From the NCBI RefSeq assembly GCF_002999335.1, contig NW_020312579.1, positions 62,001 to 126,000 on the forward strand: 64,000 nucleotides of DNA. Reading direction: 5' to 3'. Below the pieces are notes generated by a model. That model worked only from the letters and a program-made list of their open reading frames with translations, searched no databases and was not told where the DNA came from. The stretch comes from Cyclospora cayetanensis. Lineage: Eukaryota > Apicomplexa > Conoidasida > Eucoccidiorida > Eimeriidae. Numbering within the stretch: the first letter of the stretch is position 1; every line of letters begins with the position of its first letter. The position numbers and the translations under genes are program-made. Of this stretch, positions 1-13,300 are shown one piece after another.

Positions 1-1172
1 AGACTCTGGATGGTGGGCTTAATGACGAGCACATGCCTGAAATTGTACTATGCTCCAAGATCTAGACGGGTCTTACCTCAAGGTCCAACACCCGTCTCTT
101 TTGAAAGATGATCTTTTTCTTTCTGTAATCCCTGACACGAAACGACTGGGGTGTACTGCGGGCGTCGATCTGTTCCTCCGATATATATATATATATGTAT
201 ACATATATATATATATATACATCACATTTGCCTTGTTAGGAAGCGACGCTTATACTGCGCCTACCTAGCTTTCCATTCCTCAATCGAATGTGCCTTTTCG
301 TTCTCATTCCTCTACTGAGCGCTTAGCAATTGTGTGCACCCGTGGGCTACAAGCCATCTGGCCCTTTCAGACGCTGCTATCCGGCTGTGTAGTCCATTGA
401 TATCCCATCCGTGTGGAACGTAACTGCCGCTAGAACGCTATCGTATTAATAAGTATAAGCTTTCATTAGAGCCTGCGAGGGTGTCTGCAAGCGCCACCAT
501 CGCTGGCAGCGCTTCTGATATCTTTGTCAATTCTGTGCTGCCATTGACCCTCTGTTCAGAAAGTGCCGTGGGCCAAGGGGATCAAATCGTTTAACGACCT
601 CGTGTACCGTCTCGGATCTGCTCCAGTGAGCCAGCGTCTATAGAGCAGTCAATTGGAAGGAAGGCGAAGCTTTTTTGTAAAAAACTGGATAGTCTAGGTA
701 CTCTTTTTTCTCCCCTGTCCCCTCCCCTTTACCCCCTCTCCCCCCTCCTGCCGCGCTTGTTACCAAATATTCCGCCACACGAGGTGGTGGGCAACCCCAG
801 CTAGTGCTTTTATAAAGCAGCGCCCTTCACGTGTTGTATCAACTGCACGCCATAAACCCTGGAACCCAGTATCACAACAGATTAAGATGAATTCTTTTTG
901 CGGTGCGCGAGTGCCCGTTAGCACAAAAGTACTGTTACTAGTTTCTGGCTGGTCAGACACATCCAGCTTCACATATAACGGGATATTTGACGATCTACCT
1001 AGCCCTCTGCTTACAAAACTATCAGGCGAGCCAGATACAACGGAACGCGTTGCCGAGTTTGTCAGCTACAGGGGAGGGTTGGAGGAAGCCAAAGGCCAAA
1101 AGACTCCCTGTATGGTATCCCCTGCTCGCAAAAGTCATGGAAGCAAAACCTCAAATTGAGCACCTGTAAAGC
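1..1172. other. Intergenic stretch, no gene seen
   Basis: No open frame here shows family resemblance or consistent splice sites. It is the 3' flank of the debranching enzyme gene, whose stop codon lies at 1173-1175. The only structure I can name is a short (TA)n tract near 178-219. Short open frames on both strands are of chance length. Confidence 0.6.
178..219. repeat. (TA)n microsatellite
   Basis: Alternating TA dinucleotides broken by a few GTA steps. It lies in non-coding sequence and similar TA tracts recur inside introns across the window. Confidence 0.9.
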
Positions 1173-4100
1173 CTAAACCTTGGAATCCGCCGAGGCTAGG
1201 GTCAGCAGCGCAGTGAGGACCGTCCCTACGGACCAAGCCTGTGCCTGGCAGCTGTCTCGGCAATATCTGCGCGGAGGGCAAAACAGACACTCATTATACA
1301 TGTGAACGCGCTTGCTCGAAGATTTGGATCCCACAGAGGCAGCTCGCTACTAGGTGCTCGATCCCCGCAAAGGGGAAGCACAAAATGAAGATTGGAAGAG
1401 GACCTGGTACCATAAAGGCCCACAACCCGTTATGGGGTAGCCTCTGGCCGTCTTACGTGCCGCTGTGGTTCGTCAGCTCTGGGAGAGAGCGCCACACGTC
1501 GGTTCGGATGTAATCGCGGTGCTTCTTCAGGTAGCTGAGTAGTGTGCGCCTTGCGGCTGTAGACACACCGGAATGGGGGCTGGTGGGCCCTTTTGCAGGA
1601 GCGCCACTGTCATCAAAAAACAGCCGCTTCGCCTCCAAAAAATATCCCAGAGGCCACACCCACTCAGGACCCTTAGAAGCCACGCAAACAGAATCGGCAG
1701 TCCGCACGGCGGAGAGCTCACAGTGTAAAGAAGGCTATGCGAAAAGTTTGCGCTTTGATCACTCTGCAAGGGGTTTTCTGAAGGTTCTGTTATCGGTCGT
1801 ATAGAAAAATTCCACCCTCCTGGATTCCTTCCTTCATAACGCGTTTCAATCTGAGAAGCCTCCATGAGGAGGCTTCCAATCGTGAGGGCCTCGTGGTTTG
1901 CTTACTTGATGATAGTTCCATCCATGGGCAACAGCCTTGTCACAGCTATCATTTGCGTTGTCGTAGTCAGGTCGGTACTGCAAATCCCCTGGATCGAGAG
2001 TTTTGAGGCCGAGTTGGTCGTTTCCAAGCAAATACTCCTCTACAGCATGCAGATAGCTACGCGCGTGGTCCTGTGCAGTCACAGAAACCAAACCCCAAGC
2101 TCTGAACGCAAAAAAGCCTCTCACCGACCCCCAACTGGCATACTCCCTCGAAGAACGCCACGCAAGAAGACTGCAATCACAGACTCCGAGACTGGCAAAA
2201 ACCCCAGACCTCATGTCTGATTTCCGGATCGCTGCATCATGGCGCAGACGCTACACCCCAAGTCCTGCATTCTTGAACTGAGACGTCCACACATGACGTG
2301 TTCACTTAAAGGCCCACGTCTCAGAAAAAAAGACGGCCACGCACTGCATCGCCGAGCTCAATACGCTTCAACCCCGACCAGTTGACTTCCCTGCCCATAA
2401 GCTACCCCCACCACATGCCCTTCAAGCGCTACGGGAGTTCTGTTTCCATGGAAGAAAAAAACTCGAATCCTTCAAAAACCCTACACCCTTATCATTCCCA
2501 CAACACACAGACACAGACACACAGGCAGACACACACAGACACAGACAGACACAGACAGACACAGACACACAGACAGACACAGACACACAGACACAGACAC
2601 ACAGACAGACACACAGACACACAGACACAGACACACAGACACACACAGACACACACAGACACACAGACACACAGACACACAGACACACACACACAGATAC
2701 ACAGACAGACACACACACAGATACACACCGTAGGCCGTAGCCACTACAGTTTGAAGCCCTCACGTACCTGTCGGAAAAGTTCAGGCGCTACTGCTAGGGC
2801 AATGCAGGCGTTGGGCCTGAGCTGATAGTCTGCCCAGGGAGTTGAAGCCTTGTGCGTGTCCTTGTAAATGCCTCTTCTGTTGATGAGCTTAGGCTCGAGG
2901 AAGTACTCGGCGTCCTCTTCCGGCGCAAGTGGAACATAAAAGACCTTTTCGAACCTTGCATCCAGCAACGACGCCCACCGGGTGTACATACACTCCGATC
3001 CATCAGCGAAAAAGACCGACTTGTAGGGGAACACGTTTTCAGGAAGGCGAGAAACGAATCGCAATGCTGACTTAAGCAGACCATTAATCTCTATCGCCGC
3101 GCCGTCCCGGGGTGTTGCAGGAAACCCCCTGTTTCCAGCCTAGAACACAAAGAGGCATAAGCCTCAGCACACAAAGATGTCAATGAGGGGCCTTGCGTCC
3201 AGAAGAAAAAGACGACAGAGCAGCACCTGCATGCATATATGGCCATGCGCCTCCAACGAGAGCCACCAGCCACTAAATACATCACTGCTTCCGAGATAAA
3301 TTCGCACGCCAGTTGGAGAACAGAAAACTGTGCAAGCGTTCTGTCAATCGTGGGGCGTCGGCTCAGAGTTTGGAGTTTAGCAGTCTTTGATTTGCCTTGT
3401 CTGAGGAGCCGTTTTTGTCCATCCACGTGCCGCAGTTCAGCTCGTTGCCGCCATAGATTATACCCGAGTTGGGATCTACTCGAATTTCAATATCGAAGCC
3501 TTTGTCTTGCATGTGTTCGTCTAGCTGCCGGCCAGCATTCCACTCCCTGAAGGAGATGCCCTGAGGCGACACTTGCACAGCATACTACGCTGTTTCGCGA
3601 CACCGCCATTCGTACGCCGCTTACCAAAGGCCATCAGAGAATGCGCAGAGCTAGCTGACAGTCAGGGCAGCGAACAAGAGGGGCGCATATATCCACACTC
3701 TGAACCCCATTTTCCACGCCTCAAGCCGCTCTCGCACCTTCGCGTGGGAGGCAAGAATATGGTGCATCACATCCGCGAGGGTTTTAATCTGCTGTTCAGG
3801 AAGCTGCGACGCATGAACGCCATATTTGGGCTCCACCTGCGTCTGCAGGAAGTCCACACCTTCAGGCGCTGCTTTGCAGTAATCCTGGATTCCCTGGAGC
3901 ACACGCCACGCACGCGTCCATCGCAGAAAAGCCGCACGCTCGAAGGCGGCCCAAAGCGGGAGGGCAAGCCCTACTACTACTACATGTTTGTGCGCAAGGA
4001 GGTTTCGACCCCGAGCTCTTTAAGACTCAAACATTCGTCGCCAAGTGGCGAGCAGGGAAGTGTGCCTTTTTGACATGTGGCAGTGGAACGTTCGAGGAAA

Positions 4101-7100
4101 AGGTGCCCGCTGGCGCCAAGGACAGGCAAGAAGAACGGCACCCACAGCCCTGCAAGACCTCGGTGTTGTTTCTTCCCGCTAGGAAATCAGGAGGGGGGGG
4201 AATGGAGTTGCAGCTGGAGCGTGTGGGGTAGGTGAGTGCTGGGCCCCGAAACGTTTACCTGCATGAAAAACCAGGTGGCATCTCTAGCGTTGTAGCGTGG
4301 GTTGTTGCCGGCATCTAGAAGATTCGGAATGAGGCCGTGACGTAGAACGCGCGCATACCCCAGGATTTCTGCGCGAGCCTCCGCATAGCGCCTGCAAGAA
4401 GGGCAGCAGCCATGCGAGCGCACAGTCCCATGCATGCGCACCGACTTCTGCAGCCCGCCCCAACGCCGCGCGGCCCCTCTGGCGATTCCCGTGAGGCGCA
4501 GTCACTTCGAACTCGAGGAGCCCATGCAAAGCCGCGTTGACGGCGAGAAAGCCACAAAACGCCGCTCGCCATCCGAGCCCGAGACATCCGCCCCCCTCCC
4601 GCCTGTTTGAGGGCTCACTCACGCACCCCGTCGCGATGAGGTTTCCGCCGATGGCAATGAACGTGTCTCTCCCCCAGTTGCGCATGAATCCAGTGGTGAA
4701 GTGGGGAAGGCCTGCGCAGAGGCTGGGCTCCTGCGTGCCCCAGACCAAGGGCGAAGAAGGCACTCGCCCGTAGAACTGCAGCGTGGCTGTCAGGAGATGC
4801 AGCAGCAGCGGATCGACGGCCGCCACTGAGGAGTCTGTGGGGGCAATCGCCGACGCCGCGGGCAGACGCGACAGCACCAGAGCGCCCACTTGCGCGTACA
4901 CGCCACTGAGCAGCCTGTCTGCGATGCGCGGCCTGATCCACGCGTAGCCCTTCAGCTGCTGCAGGAGCTGCACGGTGTGCTGCAGCTGCTGCTGCAGGGG
5001 CAGCAGCGTGGGCTCCGTCAGTCTGTCCGCGGCGTACTCCAGGAGCCAAATTCCGTCCACAAGATTCCTGCACAAAGGATGCTGCAGCTGGTCTCTGGGG
5101 AGCAGCATGCGCACGGCGTCGAACGCCGCAGCCACCCCGGCCAGGCCGCAGTACACCAGAGGTCCGTACTCGGGAACGTCGTAGACTCCTCGCTTCCCGC
5201 CGGAGGCGTCTGTTTCTTCTTGATTGCAGCGGAACATGAGGCTGTTGAGAGCTGCCGGCGAGGCTGGCGCCAGCAGGGCGGGCGTACGCGAGAGGGTATC
5301 CTGCAGCTGCTGCTCGAGCTGCTGCAACAGCGCGCGCTTCTCCGGCTCCGTGAACGCCACGGCCACTGAGCCGGGAGGGAAATCGTGCAGCCTCACAGTG
5401 GTGAGCCCCGTTTCTGAGCTGTATGTCCAGCTGGCGACCGCCTCCAAACCTGCGTGGACCTGCGCTGAACCCGCCAAGCCGTTGATGCGGGCGGGGTTGG
5501 GCTGGAAGTCCCCTAGAGCGTTGCCTCCAACGAACAGACTCGCCACCAAAGGCACCTCCGTGATGCGACCGCTCAGCTGGATCTGCACGCACGCCTCGCA
5601 GAAGCAGCAGCCCGCCCCCATTGAACAGTCAAATAAGGCGACCCGGATACAGCACACGGAAACAGCCTCGAGAGTGCGGAGGGCTCTCCCACACGGCGCT
5701 TCGAGCGTCGCGATGCACCAAAACACAGTCGAGGCGCGACAGGTAGGCCGCGGCGAAAAGCGACTTCGTGTCTCTCTCTCTGGAGTCTTCAACTTACTTC
5801 TGGCAGCGGCCCGCCGGGGGCGTTCCAGCTGTACGCACACCTCGCGAGGACGTAGCAGCACTCCAACGAGACGGGGTTGCAGCGTTGAAGCAGAACGACA
5901 TCGTCCGATTGTAGCGACACCGAAAGCTGCGAGAACCCCTCCTCAGCTAAGCGCACATGGAGGCTGTTGAGTGTGGGACGTACGGCCAGTAGTCCAGGCA
6001 GAGTCTCTGAGACACACGTGCAGAGTACCACCCCAAGGCGCAGTCTCCCTAGAACCAGGGTCGTACACTACGAAGGAAGGCGAAAAAGACGCTTCTCAGA
6101 GAGCGAGGGGAAAAAGCGACACCTTCACGCACAGAAGGCTGCAGAGTGGGCTGTTGTTTTTCTAGCACCCGGTTCTACAGATCGGGGATGGCGCTCATGC
6201 CAGCTAGCCATTCCAGCCATACCTTGCGCGTGATGGCGAGTGCCAGGGAGCATTGCCAGGTTGTTTCTATTCCCTTGGGAGTCGGTCGCGGTTGGCTTTG
6301 AAGGGTCCAGCGTCCACGTGCCGTCAACAACGTATTTGTACTGCACAGCCTCTTTGGTAACTGCTTGCCTACCTCCCACCTGCATCACGAAGTGTGCGTC
6401 CTCCCTCAACTCGCACCGAAATCCTCCCGCGCAGCGTTCCATCTCGACGTCCTTCTGCCAGCAGTCCCACTCCCCACGCAGAACGACGCGCTGTGCCTCG
6501 CCGTGCCACGTGATTTCCACAGTTCTTTTTTCTCGTTGCTGCTGTTGCTGCTGCTCTTCATCCTCCTTTTCTTCGGCCTCCTTCTTCTCGAGCGCTGTTG
6601 CCGCGTGCCCTGCTTTTTTCTTTGCGGATGTTCCAGCTCCAACGTCTGCCTTGTTGGGATCTCGCAGGGGAGCTTCCGGATGGTAATCGTTGTACAGGCG
6701 TCTTTCATGAACCACGGAGAGCGTTTCCGGCACGAGTTCGTCGGTGCCTCGGGTGCTCCCGCATGCAGCCGCAGCCCCCGCGGCGAGGGCAGCAAACGGC
6801 AGCGCTGCCGCTGGCGTAAACTTCTTTGCCGCAGGCTCGTTGTCGTGAGTGCAATCATAAAACAGAGCAGGGCACAGCCGCGCTGGAAGAGGCTTCAAGA
6901 GAGCCCCCTGCTCGCCACGCAACGCTTCTCCTACTGCTGCTGCTGCTCCTGCTCCTGCTGCAGGCAGCTGCAAGTACGCAGGGCGTGAATCCAGCTCTCC
7001 CACGGCGTCTCTACCGCCAAACTGCGTCAGCTGCCAAACAAGGTCCCCTGGGTTCCGAGTCTGCATGGACTCGCGAATAAGCGCATTCAAGCCCAGCTGG

Positions 7101-10100
7101 CGCTCAAAGTGGAGATCGGCCTCCTGACTGCCCGTGAAAAGCTCAGCGTACACCCAAATGTCGGGACGCACGCGGCGGCATTCACGCAACATGTGCTGCA
7201 CCGCATGCATCGCCCCCACACACCACAGGCACGATCCCGCTGACATTTTAATTCCCCTTTCGAGTTCCTAAGCGCCAAGCACGCCATCTGCTGGCAAACA
7301 CCGCCAATACGGATACACAGAGAGCGCGCAGCAGCCCCCACGCGAAAGGGGAGAAAGGCCGCGTACAGGCATGTCTCTATATCTTTGCGCAGGAAAAAAG
7401 GTGCCGCTATGCCAACATCCTTGACCTCCCCACCTCTCCCTCTCCCCACCTCTCCCCACCTTACCGCAGCAACATGGATGGGGGTCGAGTGGCAGTTGTC
7501 GAGCCGAACGGCTGGAAAGATCTTGGCAGTGTCTCTGCAGTACTTCTCCATCATCTCCCAGAGGAACGGAGAATCCTCCGGCCGGCACCCATACCTGGCA
7601 AGCGCAAGTCCAAGCTCCGCACAGGTCGTCGGATGCAGCGGCTAAAAGGGTTTGCCACAGACATAATTACAACGCGCGCGTGCACACAACAGACAGGGGG
7701 CCCCTGCAGGCCGCTCTTCTAAGGGGCCCCCGCCACCCCAGAAGGAAACGCACGAACACCTGCTGCCCCATCGCGTGCTGCCTTCCAGCTCGAGAGGACG
7801 TTAGCGCAAGCGCTCCAAGAGGCTTGCACTAAGGCGCAAAAGGCCTACCTCAGTTTCACGCAATCCGACCAGACAACAAGTTCTCGCCGCAGATACACAA
7901 GCGATCCGGGAGCCGCAAAGTCCTTTGTGGCATCCCACCCCATAACCCACCCGTTATTTGCCAAAGCGACAGGCTTTGCGCCTTCCGCAGCACCGCTGCT
8001 GGCGAAACTGCTAGGCGCTGCTGTCTCTTTCGAGACTAACACGGTGAAGTATCTGGGCACGAGGGCATTCCAGTGGTCCGTCGAGAGGGGCCCCCGCTTA
8101 CACTGCAGCCTTTCGTACCGCACCAAGCCCTCTATGGCACTCAAACAATTCGCACGCGCTGCCCGCGCCTCCTGCAACAACCGATCCTTCGCTGCCGTTA
8201 AGGCTCCGTGCACTTCCGACTCAAAGTGGACAGACGGATACAAGGCAGAGAGAAATCCCGCAGCAAACTCCACAGGCCGGCCTCGACGAATGCCTGTCTC
8301 ACGCAGGGCCTAAAAGATAAACACACATATCCACATATATATATTATGCATATATCTGTACATCTACGCAGCCCGCAGATACACCACAGATTTACACATA
8401 TATATATATATATATATACACTACACATACACACACAGACTACACACACACATACGTCCTACACACACACATACATACTACACACACAACCATACTACAC
8501 ACACTACACATACACACACATACAGACACTACACATACAGACACTACACATACAGACACTACACATACACACACTATACATACACGCACTACACTGCACA
8601 CACAAAAACCCACTACACATACATACTACATACACACACTACACATACACACAAAAACCCACTACACATACATACTACATACACACACTACACATACACA
8701 CAAAAACCCACTACACATACATACTACACACACACATACATACTACACATACACCTGCGCACACACACTACGCATACACATAGGAACCAGACATCCCGTA
8801 CAGTGGACACGAGCGCACGCGTATGCAGGGCGTGCTCTTTCACACAACGCTGTCAAGCACTTTGAAAGCTTTGTACCATCTGGAAGACGCGTTCCTTCCG
8901 TTCTTCTGGCGTTGTAAAGTCGTGCGGCTGCTTAGCAGTGCTTGAGACTGCGCTACACAGGTCTTGCCTCCATCGGTCTAGGAGGGGCAGTACATCCATA
9001 GTGAACCATGACTCAAAGTGGAAGGGTTTGATGACCTTCTCGTTCAGCGCATGCAGCACCCGGCGCAAGTCTTCCTCTGTGTCGATGATGCCTGAACAGC
9101 CAAACTGACTTCGCAGCTCCCCGCGAGCTAAGGAGGCGGAAAAGGACTGCAGAGCGCAGTCCAGCTCGAACGCCGCGTGCAAGTGTGGCGAGTTCTCCAA
9201 GTTATACCTTCGAAATGCACACGCATCGCACTCGTGTTTCCACGCGCTGAAGCTGAAGGCGCAAGTCCAGACGCAAGAGGGCAACAGGCCGCAGGGAGTG
9301 CGACACAAAAAGCCGGTCGCGCCCTTTGACTCCTCTCAGACGCAGAAAGCAGCAAGCCCTACCCCCCTTCAACCTCGATTCATACCCTGCTTCAGGGTGG
9401 TCCACAAGCCACTCGCTGTTGTTTGCAGTGTGATTGAGAACCAAGTCGGTAGCAGAGAGAATTCCGAGCTCCTTCTCGAGCATCGTCACCGCTAATGCCA
9501 AAGTTTGAAGGCCCTCGGCCTCATCCTTGGGCAAGGCCGTCCCCTTCGAAGCAGCGCTCACTTTGGCGGTCCCCTTGCTAGACACTCCCTGAGAGGCTGC
9601 TTCAGATGCATCCTCTTCCTCTCGGAAGAAAAAGGCATCTATCTCCAACTGCTTCGCAAGACTGCAGCCGAGCACCAACACACCCAAACGCGCCAAACGC
9701 CGCAAACCCTACACGGTGCATGCGCTACAAGGGAGCAAAGAAGGGTCTTAGCTCTCTAGGCGCAGGGAAACTGTGGTGCCAAACTGGAAGGAAGCAAAGC
9801 TGGGAAATTCGGATTTCCGTGCTTGCTTGCGGCAGTGGACCTGTAGCAGCTGCCAGACTCTCCAGTGGTTTGAAGCGGAGTAAAGTGCACCATGTTGTAT
9901 CCCATATCCTTTGTATGCTGAAACCTGCAGAAAACACGACACACACAGACACAGCACGCCTGACGCTGCTGTGTTGTGCCCTCTCACTCCACTTGCAGCA
10001 AAGGGAGCAGCTGCAGCGGAAACGCCAGCTGAGACTTTCTCAAGAGCGCCCGCCTCCTCCCTCTTTCTGCCGTCGCCAGCCGACCCCACTTCCGATGAAG

Positions 10101-11671
10101 CATGCATCGACTAAACCAGGATTTATGGACTACCCTATGGGCTTGTGGGATTGCATGCCTATTTGTCTTTCGCTTGTCCTTGTGTGTATATGTGCGTGTA
10201 TGTATATTTGTGTGTATGTATATTTGTGTGTATGTATATGTGTGTGTATGTGTATGTGTGTATATGTATGTATATGTGTATGTGCCTCTATGGGCGTGTA
10301 TGTTTCTATGGTTCAATGTGTATGTATGTATATGTGTATGTGTCTCTACATGTGTGTATGTATGTGTCTGTGGCTCTACATGTATGCATGTGTATGAGCA
10401 TGTGTCTCTATATGTGTCTATGTATGTGTCTATTATGCCTATGAATGTGTGTATGTAGGTGTGTATGCCTATGTATGTATGTGCCTATGCCTATGTATAT
10501 ATGTGTCTATGCCTATGTGTATATGTGTCTATGTGTGTTGATGTATGTGTCTATGTATGTGTGTGTTTACATCCGCCACCAGCGCTTGATGCCTCCCAGG
10601 GAGCGGGAGAGGACGGTCTGTACGCTAAGGGCCTCCGCGTGGATCGGTTTTCCCTTGAGTGTGATGATTGGTTCCACAATAATGATGTTATGAGGCCCTC
10701 GCAGCGGCTGCTGCAGGTGCTCTTGCTGAAGCCAAGACTGAGAGGAAGGAGACGACTGCGCCTGTCTCCCTGAGGGTGAGCTGGTGGCAGTGGAGGGGAC
10801 TCCAGACTCGCAAGAAGCGTCGAACGTGAGCCATAGGCGGTAGGGCCCTGCACGCCACAGAGAGGCCCCTCAGTGTGAGGGTGTATACAGAGCCACGTCG
10901 CTTCTCCCTCCCCCGCATGCAAGTTTAGACACGAGAAAGTCTTCGGGAAAGAACTGCAGCCCTCTCTCTCCCCCGTCCCGCGCTGAACGAAGCGCTCGTG
11001 GGCGCAGTCGAGCACAGAGAGCGCTCTTTCGCCCCCCTCCTTCCTTCCCACAAGAATCGGCCGTGAAGCCTCACCAGGGATCTCGGCCTGCAGGACGAAA
11101 GTGAAGTTTCCAAGGGTGTCGCGGCTGCTGTCGAGCACCAGCTCCTTGCCTAGGGGGTCGGTGGCTGTGCATCCTGCCACGGGGAGCTTCTGCGTGCCTT
11201 CGTAAGCCCTCAGCAGGATGGTGTCCCCTGTCGTTGGCAGCAGGAGGCACGCAGTCGCTTCGGGTGTACGCGCAGGTGCACACAGCTAGGAGCGGAGACA
11301 GGGCCCCGAGAGGGAAAGGCAGGAGGGGCCACGGGCGAAAATCACGAGCGCTAAGGCATGCACACTTAGGCGTGCCGGGGGGTACTCCCTATGTGCTGTG
11401 TTTTAGGAGGTAAGGCAGCGTTTGGGGGCAAGGTCTCCATGGTCGCAGATTGAATAGCCTGGATGCGGGAGCTTCCCAGGATAGGCACTAGGCGGCCCTT
11501 ACAATTTCGGGAAAGGTGCTTACCCTTTTTGACGCGGAAATTTCCGGAGCCTTGGGGCTTTTTGAGAGACCCCTCACCGTCGAATTCCCCATAGTACATT
11601 CCGCGGACCTCCGGTTCACGGCAGGGAGTTCTGATCCCAGACGAGGGGTCTGGAGGGAGCGCTGCGGTCAT
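1173..11671 (-). CDS. AGL: Bifunctional glycogen debranching enzyme (4-alpha-glucanotransferase / amylo-alpha-1,6-glucosidase)
   Basis: It removes branch points from glycogen or amylopectin: the N-terminal half transfers maltosyl/maltotriosyl units and the C-terminal half hydrolyses the remaining alpha-1,6 glucose. Exons (descending): 11671-11524, 11227-11075, 10847-10571, 9924-9841, 9661-9386, 9207-8877, 8309-7849, 7594-7465, 7195-6223, 6006-5798, 5594-4627, 4391-4259, 3893-3738, 3584-3396, 3139-2768, 2070-1906, 1671-1457, 1266-1173. All phases agree, giving 1777 aa, longer than the roughly 1530 aa of the human enzyme. Transferase motifs are RLDNCHSTP (Asp609), AELFTGS (Glu638) and THDNE (Asp738). 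Glucosidase motifs are [19 protein letters not shown] (Asp1374) and LPELTN (Glu1740). All residues expected to be catalytic by family alignment are present. A glycogen-binding module is inserted at about residues 846-932. The ATG at 11669-11671 was chosen as the first in-frame Met; no signal peptide is visible, so the enzyme is probably cytosolic. The intron between exons 14 and 15 appears to be GC-AG. Confidence 0.93.
2502..2729. repeat. ACACAG/ACAG microsatellite in an intron
   Basis: More than 220 bases of ACAC and ACAGACAG units, all inside the intron between debranching-enzyme exons 15 and 16 (2071-2767). It makes long spurious open frames on both strands. Confidence 0.95.
3140..3395 (-). 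other. Probable GC-AG intron of the debranching enzyme
   Basis: Exon 14 ends with GACAAG and is followed by GCAAAT. Exon 15 begins after TTCTAG with GCTGGAAAC. Joining here gives [16 protein letters not shown] in phase 0, which follows the family sequence without gap. No GT donor restores that frame nearby. Confidence 0.7.
6260..6520 (-). other. Embedded AMPK-beta/CBM48-type glycogen-binding module in the debranching enzyme
   Basis: Within exon 9, after a Lys/Glu-rich linker ending in six Gln, the protein reads VEITWHG, then [19 protein letters not shown] and TLDPSKP, ending near NRNN. This is the order of signature elements in AMPK-beta glycogen-binding domains: a WxG start, a Gly-x-[FW]-x-x-W turn, YKYxVDGxW, DPxxP, then xxNN. 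It lies between the HPEAP segment of the transferase half and the segment [10 protein letters not shown], where animal enzymes have only a short loop. Tethering of the enzyme to polysaccharide is inferred. Confidence 0.85.
8320..8782. repeat. TA and CACATACA microsatellites in an intron
   Basis: TA runs followed by CACATACACACTACACATAC-like units, including a larger unit with AAAAACCCACTAC repeated three times (about 8608-8725). It fills most of the intron between debranching-enzyme exons 6 and 7. Confidence 0.9.
10186..10568. repeat. TGTATGTATATG-type microsatellite in an intron
   Basis: About 380 bases of TGTGTATG, TATATGTG and CTATGTAT units in the intron between debranching-enzyme exons 3 and 4. 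The orientation is opposite to the CA-type tracts in the other introns of the same gene. Confidence 0.9.
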
Positions 11672-13300
11672 CTTGCTTCAGTCTAATTCGCTTTTTAGAT
11701 GGTGGAAAGAAGTCAATTAATAGGAAGTGGAGGAGGAAGGAGGAGGAAGACATTTTTAAGGGGACCTCACCACAGCCACCCTCGGGCTCGACCCTTCGCT
11801 GCGCTTTCTCATGCAATGTTCTCCTCTATACAGCGTCGAGAATAGGAGCACAAAGTAATTATCCGGAAACCTGCATTTCCACTTAGTACAGAGGATTCCC
11901 TATTATGTCGAGCATTTTAGGGCCACTGGTTCCTTTTTGGCACTAAAACACAGCAAAAGAAGGGAAACTCGGGCACCGAATTACGGGCGCCTCCATAGCA
12001 ACGGTCGGTCACACCACTTTCCCTAACACACCGGTATATGTAATGCGCATTCGTCCTTTCAAGGCATATCTATGAATACATCTGAAAAATAACATTCCCT
12101 AGCCACAAATGTACATAGTAGAACGACCCACCACGCCTTATCTTTCGCCTGGCGACACTGAGCGCCGCTGCAACCGGCAACATGCAAGACTGCCCTCATC
12201 GACCTTTGAGGTGTCGATACACCCCAAATCACGGTGAATGTAGGGATTTAAACACTGATTCTTCTATCCCTATGTATCCTGGTAGGGCAGCAATGCCACG
12301 GAGCACAGAATACTTCCTCTCCTGCACTCGGTGGCGCGCAATGGGCGTACCGATCGCTCAAAATTTCCAAGATATACTACGCGCGAAGGACACAAGGGCG
12401 ACACCAGAAAAATGAAATTTCTTCTATTTAGAGGCCCTATCCACGTCATCTTCGATCAATAGCGGGCTTAGGCAATCGCTCACTCGCACACCCGGGCTAG
12501 TCGATATTTAATAGGATTCGTTCAAGCGGGCCGCGCTCTTTGCGCGCCTTGGTACAGTTTCCCAGAGGCAGATAGTGCAGCCAATATTCTGGGTATATGT
12601 TTGCTGTGTGCCTGTACACTGAGGTCACCGTATCTCCGTATCCCTTCTCCCATGGTGCCCATGGGAATCTCCACAACCCAAACCGTACCGAAATTCAAAA
12701 GACTGCAGTCTTCCCTACGAGCGGCCTCCCTTCTGACCTTTCTTCCACTCCCCACACAGGGTTTCGGCTTATGATGCGAGAGGAAAGCTCGATCGCGACT
12801 TTTTCTCTGATCCCTCTTAGCACTCCAAGCACTCAATGGAATCCGGCCACATAGTGCAATATGGTGTGCAGGCACACAGCGTTAGGTCCTATAGCACGGA
12901 CTTAGGCTTGCTGTAAAGCGAAAAGTATATACAGACCCAATATAGCACGCTAAGCTTCACTTGCAATTTCTAATACATTTGTTCTAATTAAATATAAACT
13001 GGCAAACAGCTGCCTAATTGGTTTTGGCTATTCGTATCTCTCCATTCATCACAGAGTAGCGTCAGTCTGATACAATACGAAGCAAGGTTGTGTCTGTCTG
13101 CGCTCGATGCTATGTGCAAACTAGGTGGAAAGAGTGGAGGTGCTCGAAGGATGCAGCGACCCCCACCCTAGCAGTCATGCTTCCCCTATATGCGAACACT
13201 GAGAGGCCAGGGCAGTGCAAATGGATGCGCTTTAAAAGAACATTCAAAACTAAATCCGAGTTTGTTTTCATTCCGGAGTTAGTTTCCTCCCTACTGAGAC

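Noticed and set aside
2382..2825. Long His/Thr/Gln-rich and Val/Cys-rich open frames over the ACACAG tract
   Set aside because: They are translations of a dinucleotide/tetranucleotide repeat that lies in a debranching-enzyme intron.
4890..5970. Plus-strand frames of 159 and 248 codons opposite the debranching enzyme
   Set aside because: They are antisense shadows of exon 11; the minus strand follows the enzyme family residue by residue.
8208..8783. 191-codon His/Thr/Tyr-rich frame
   Set aside because: It covers intron 6 microsatellite sequence and only overlaps true coding sequence antisense to exon 7.
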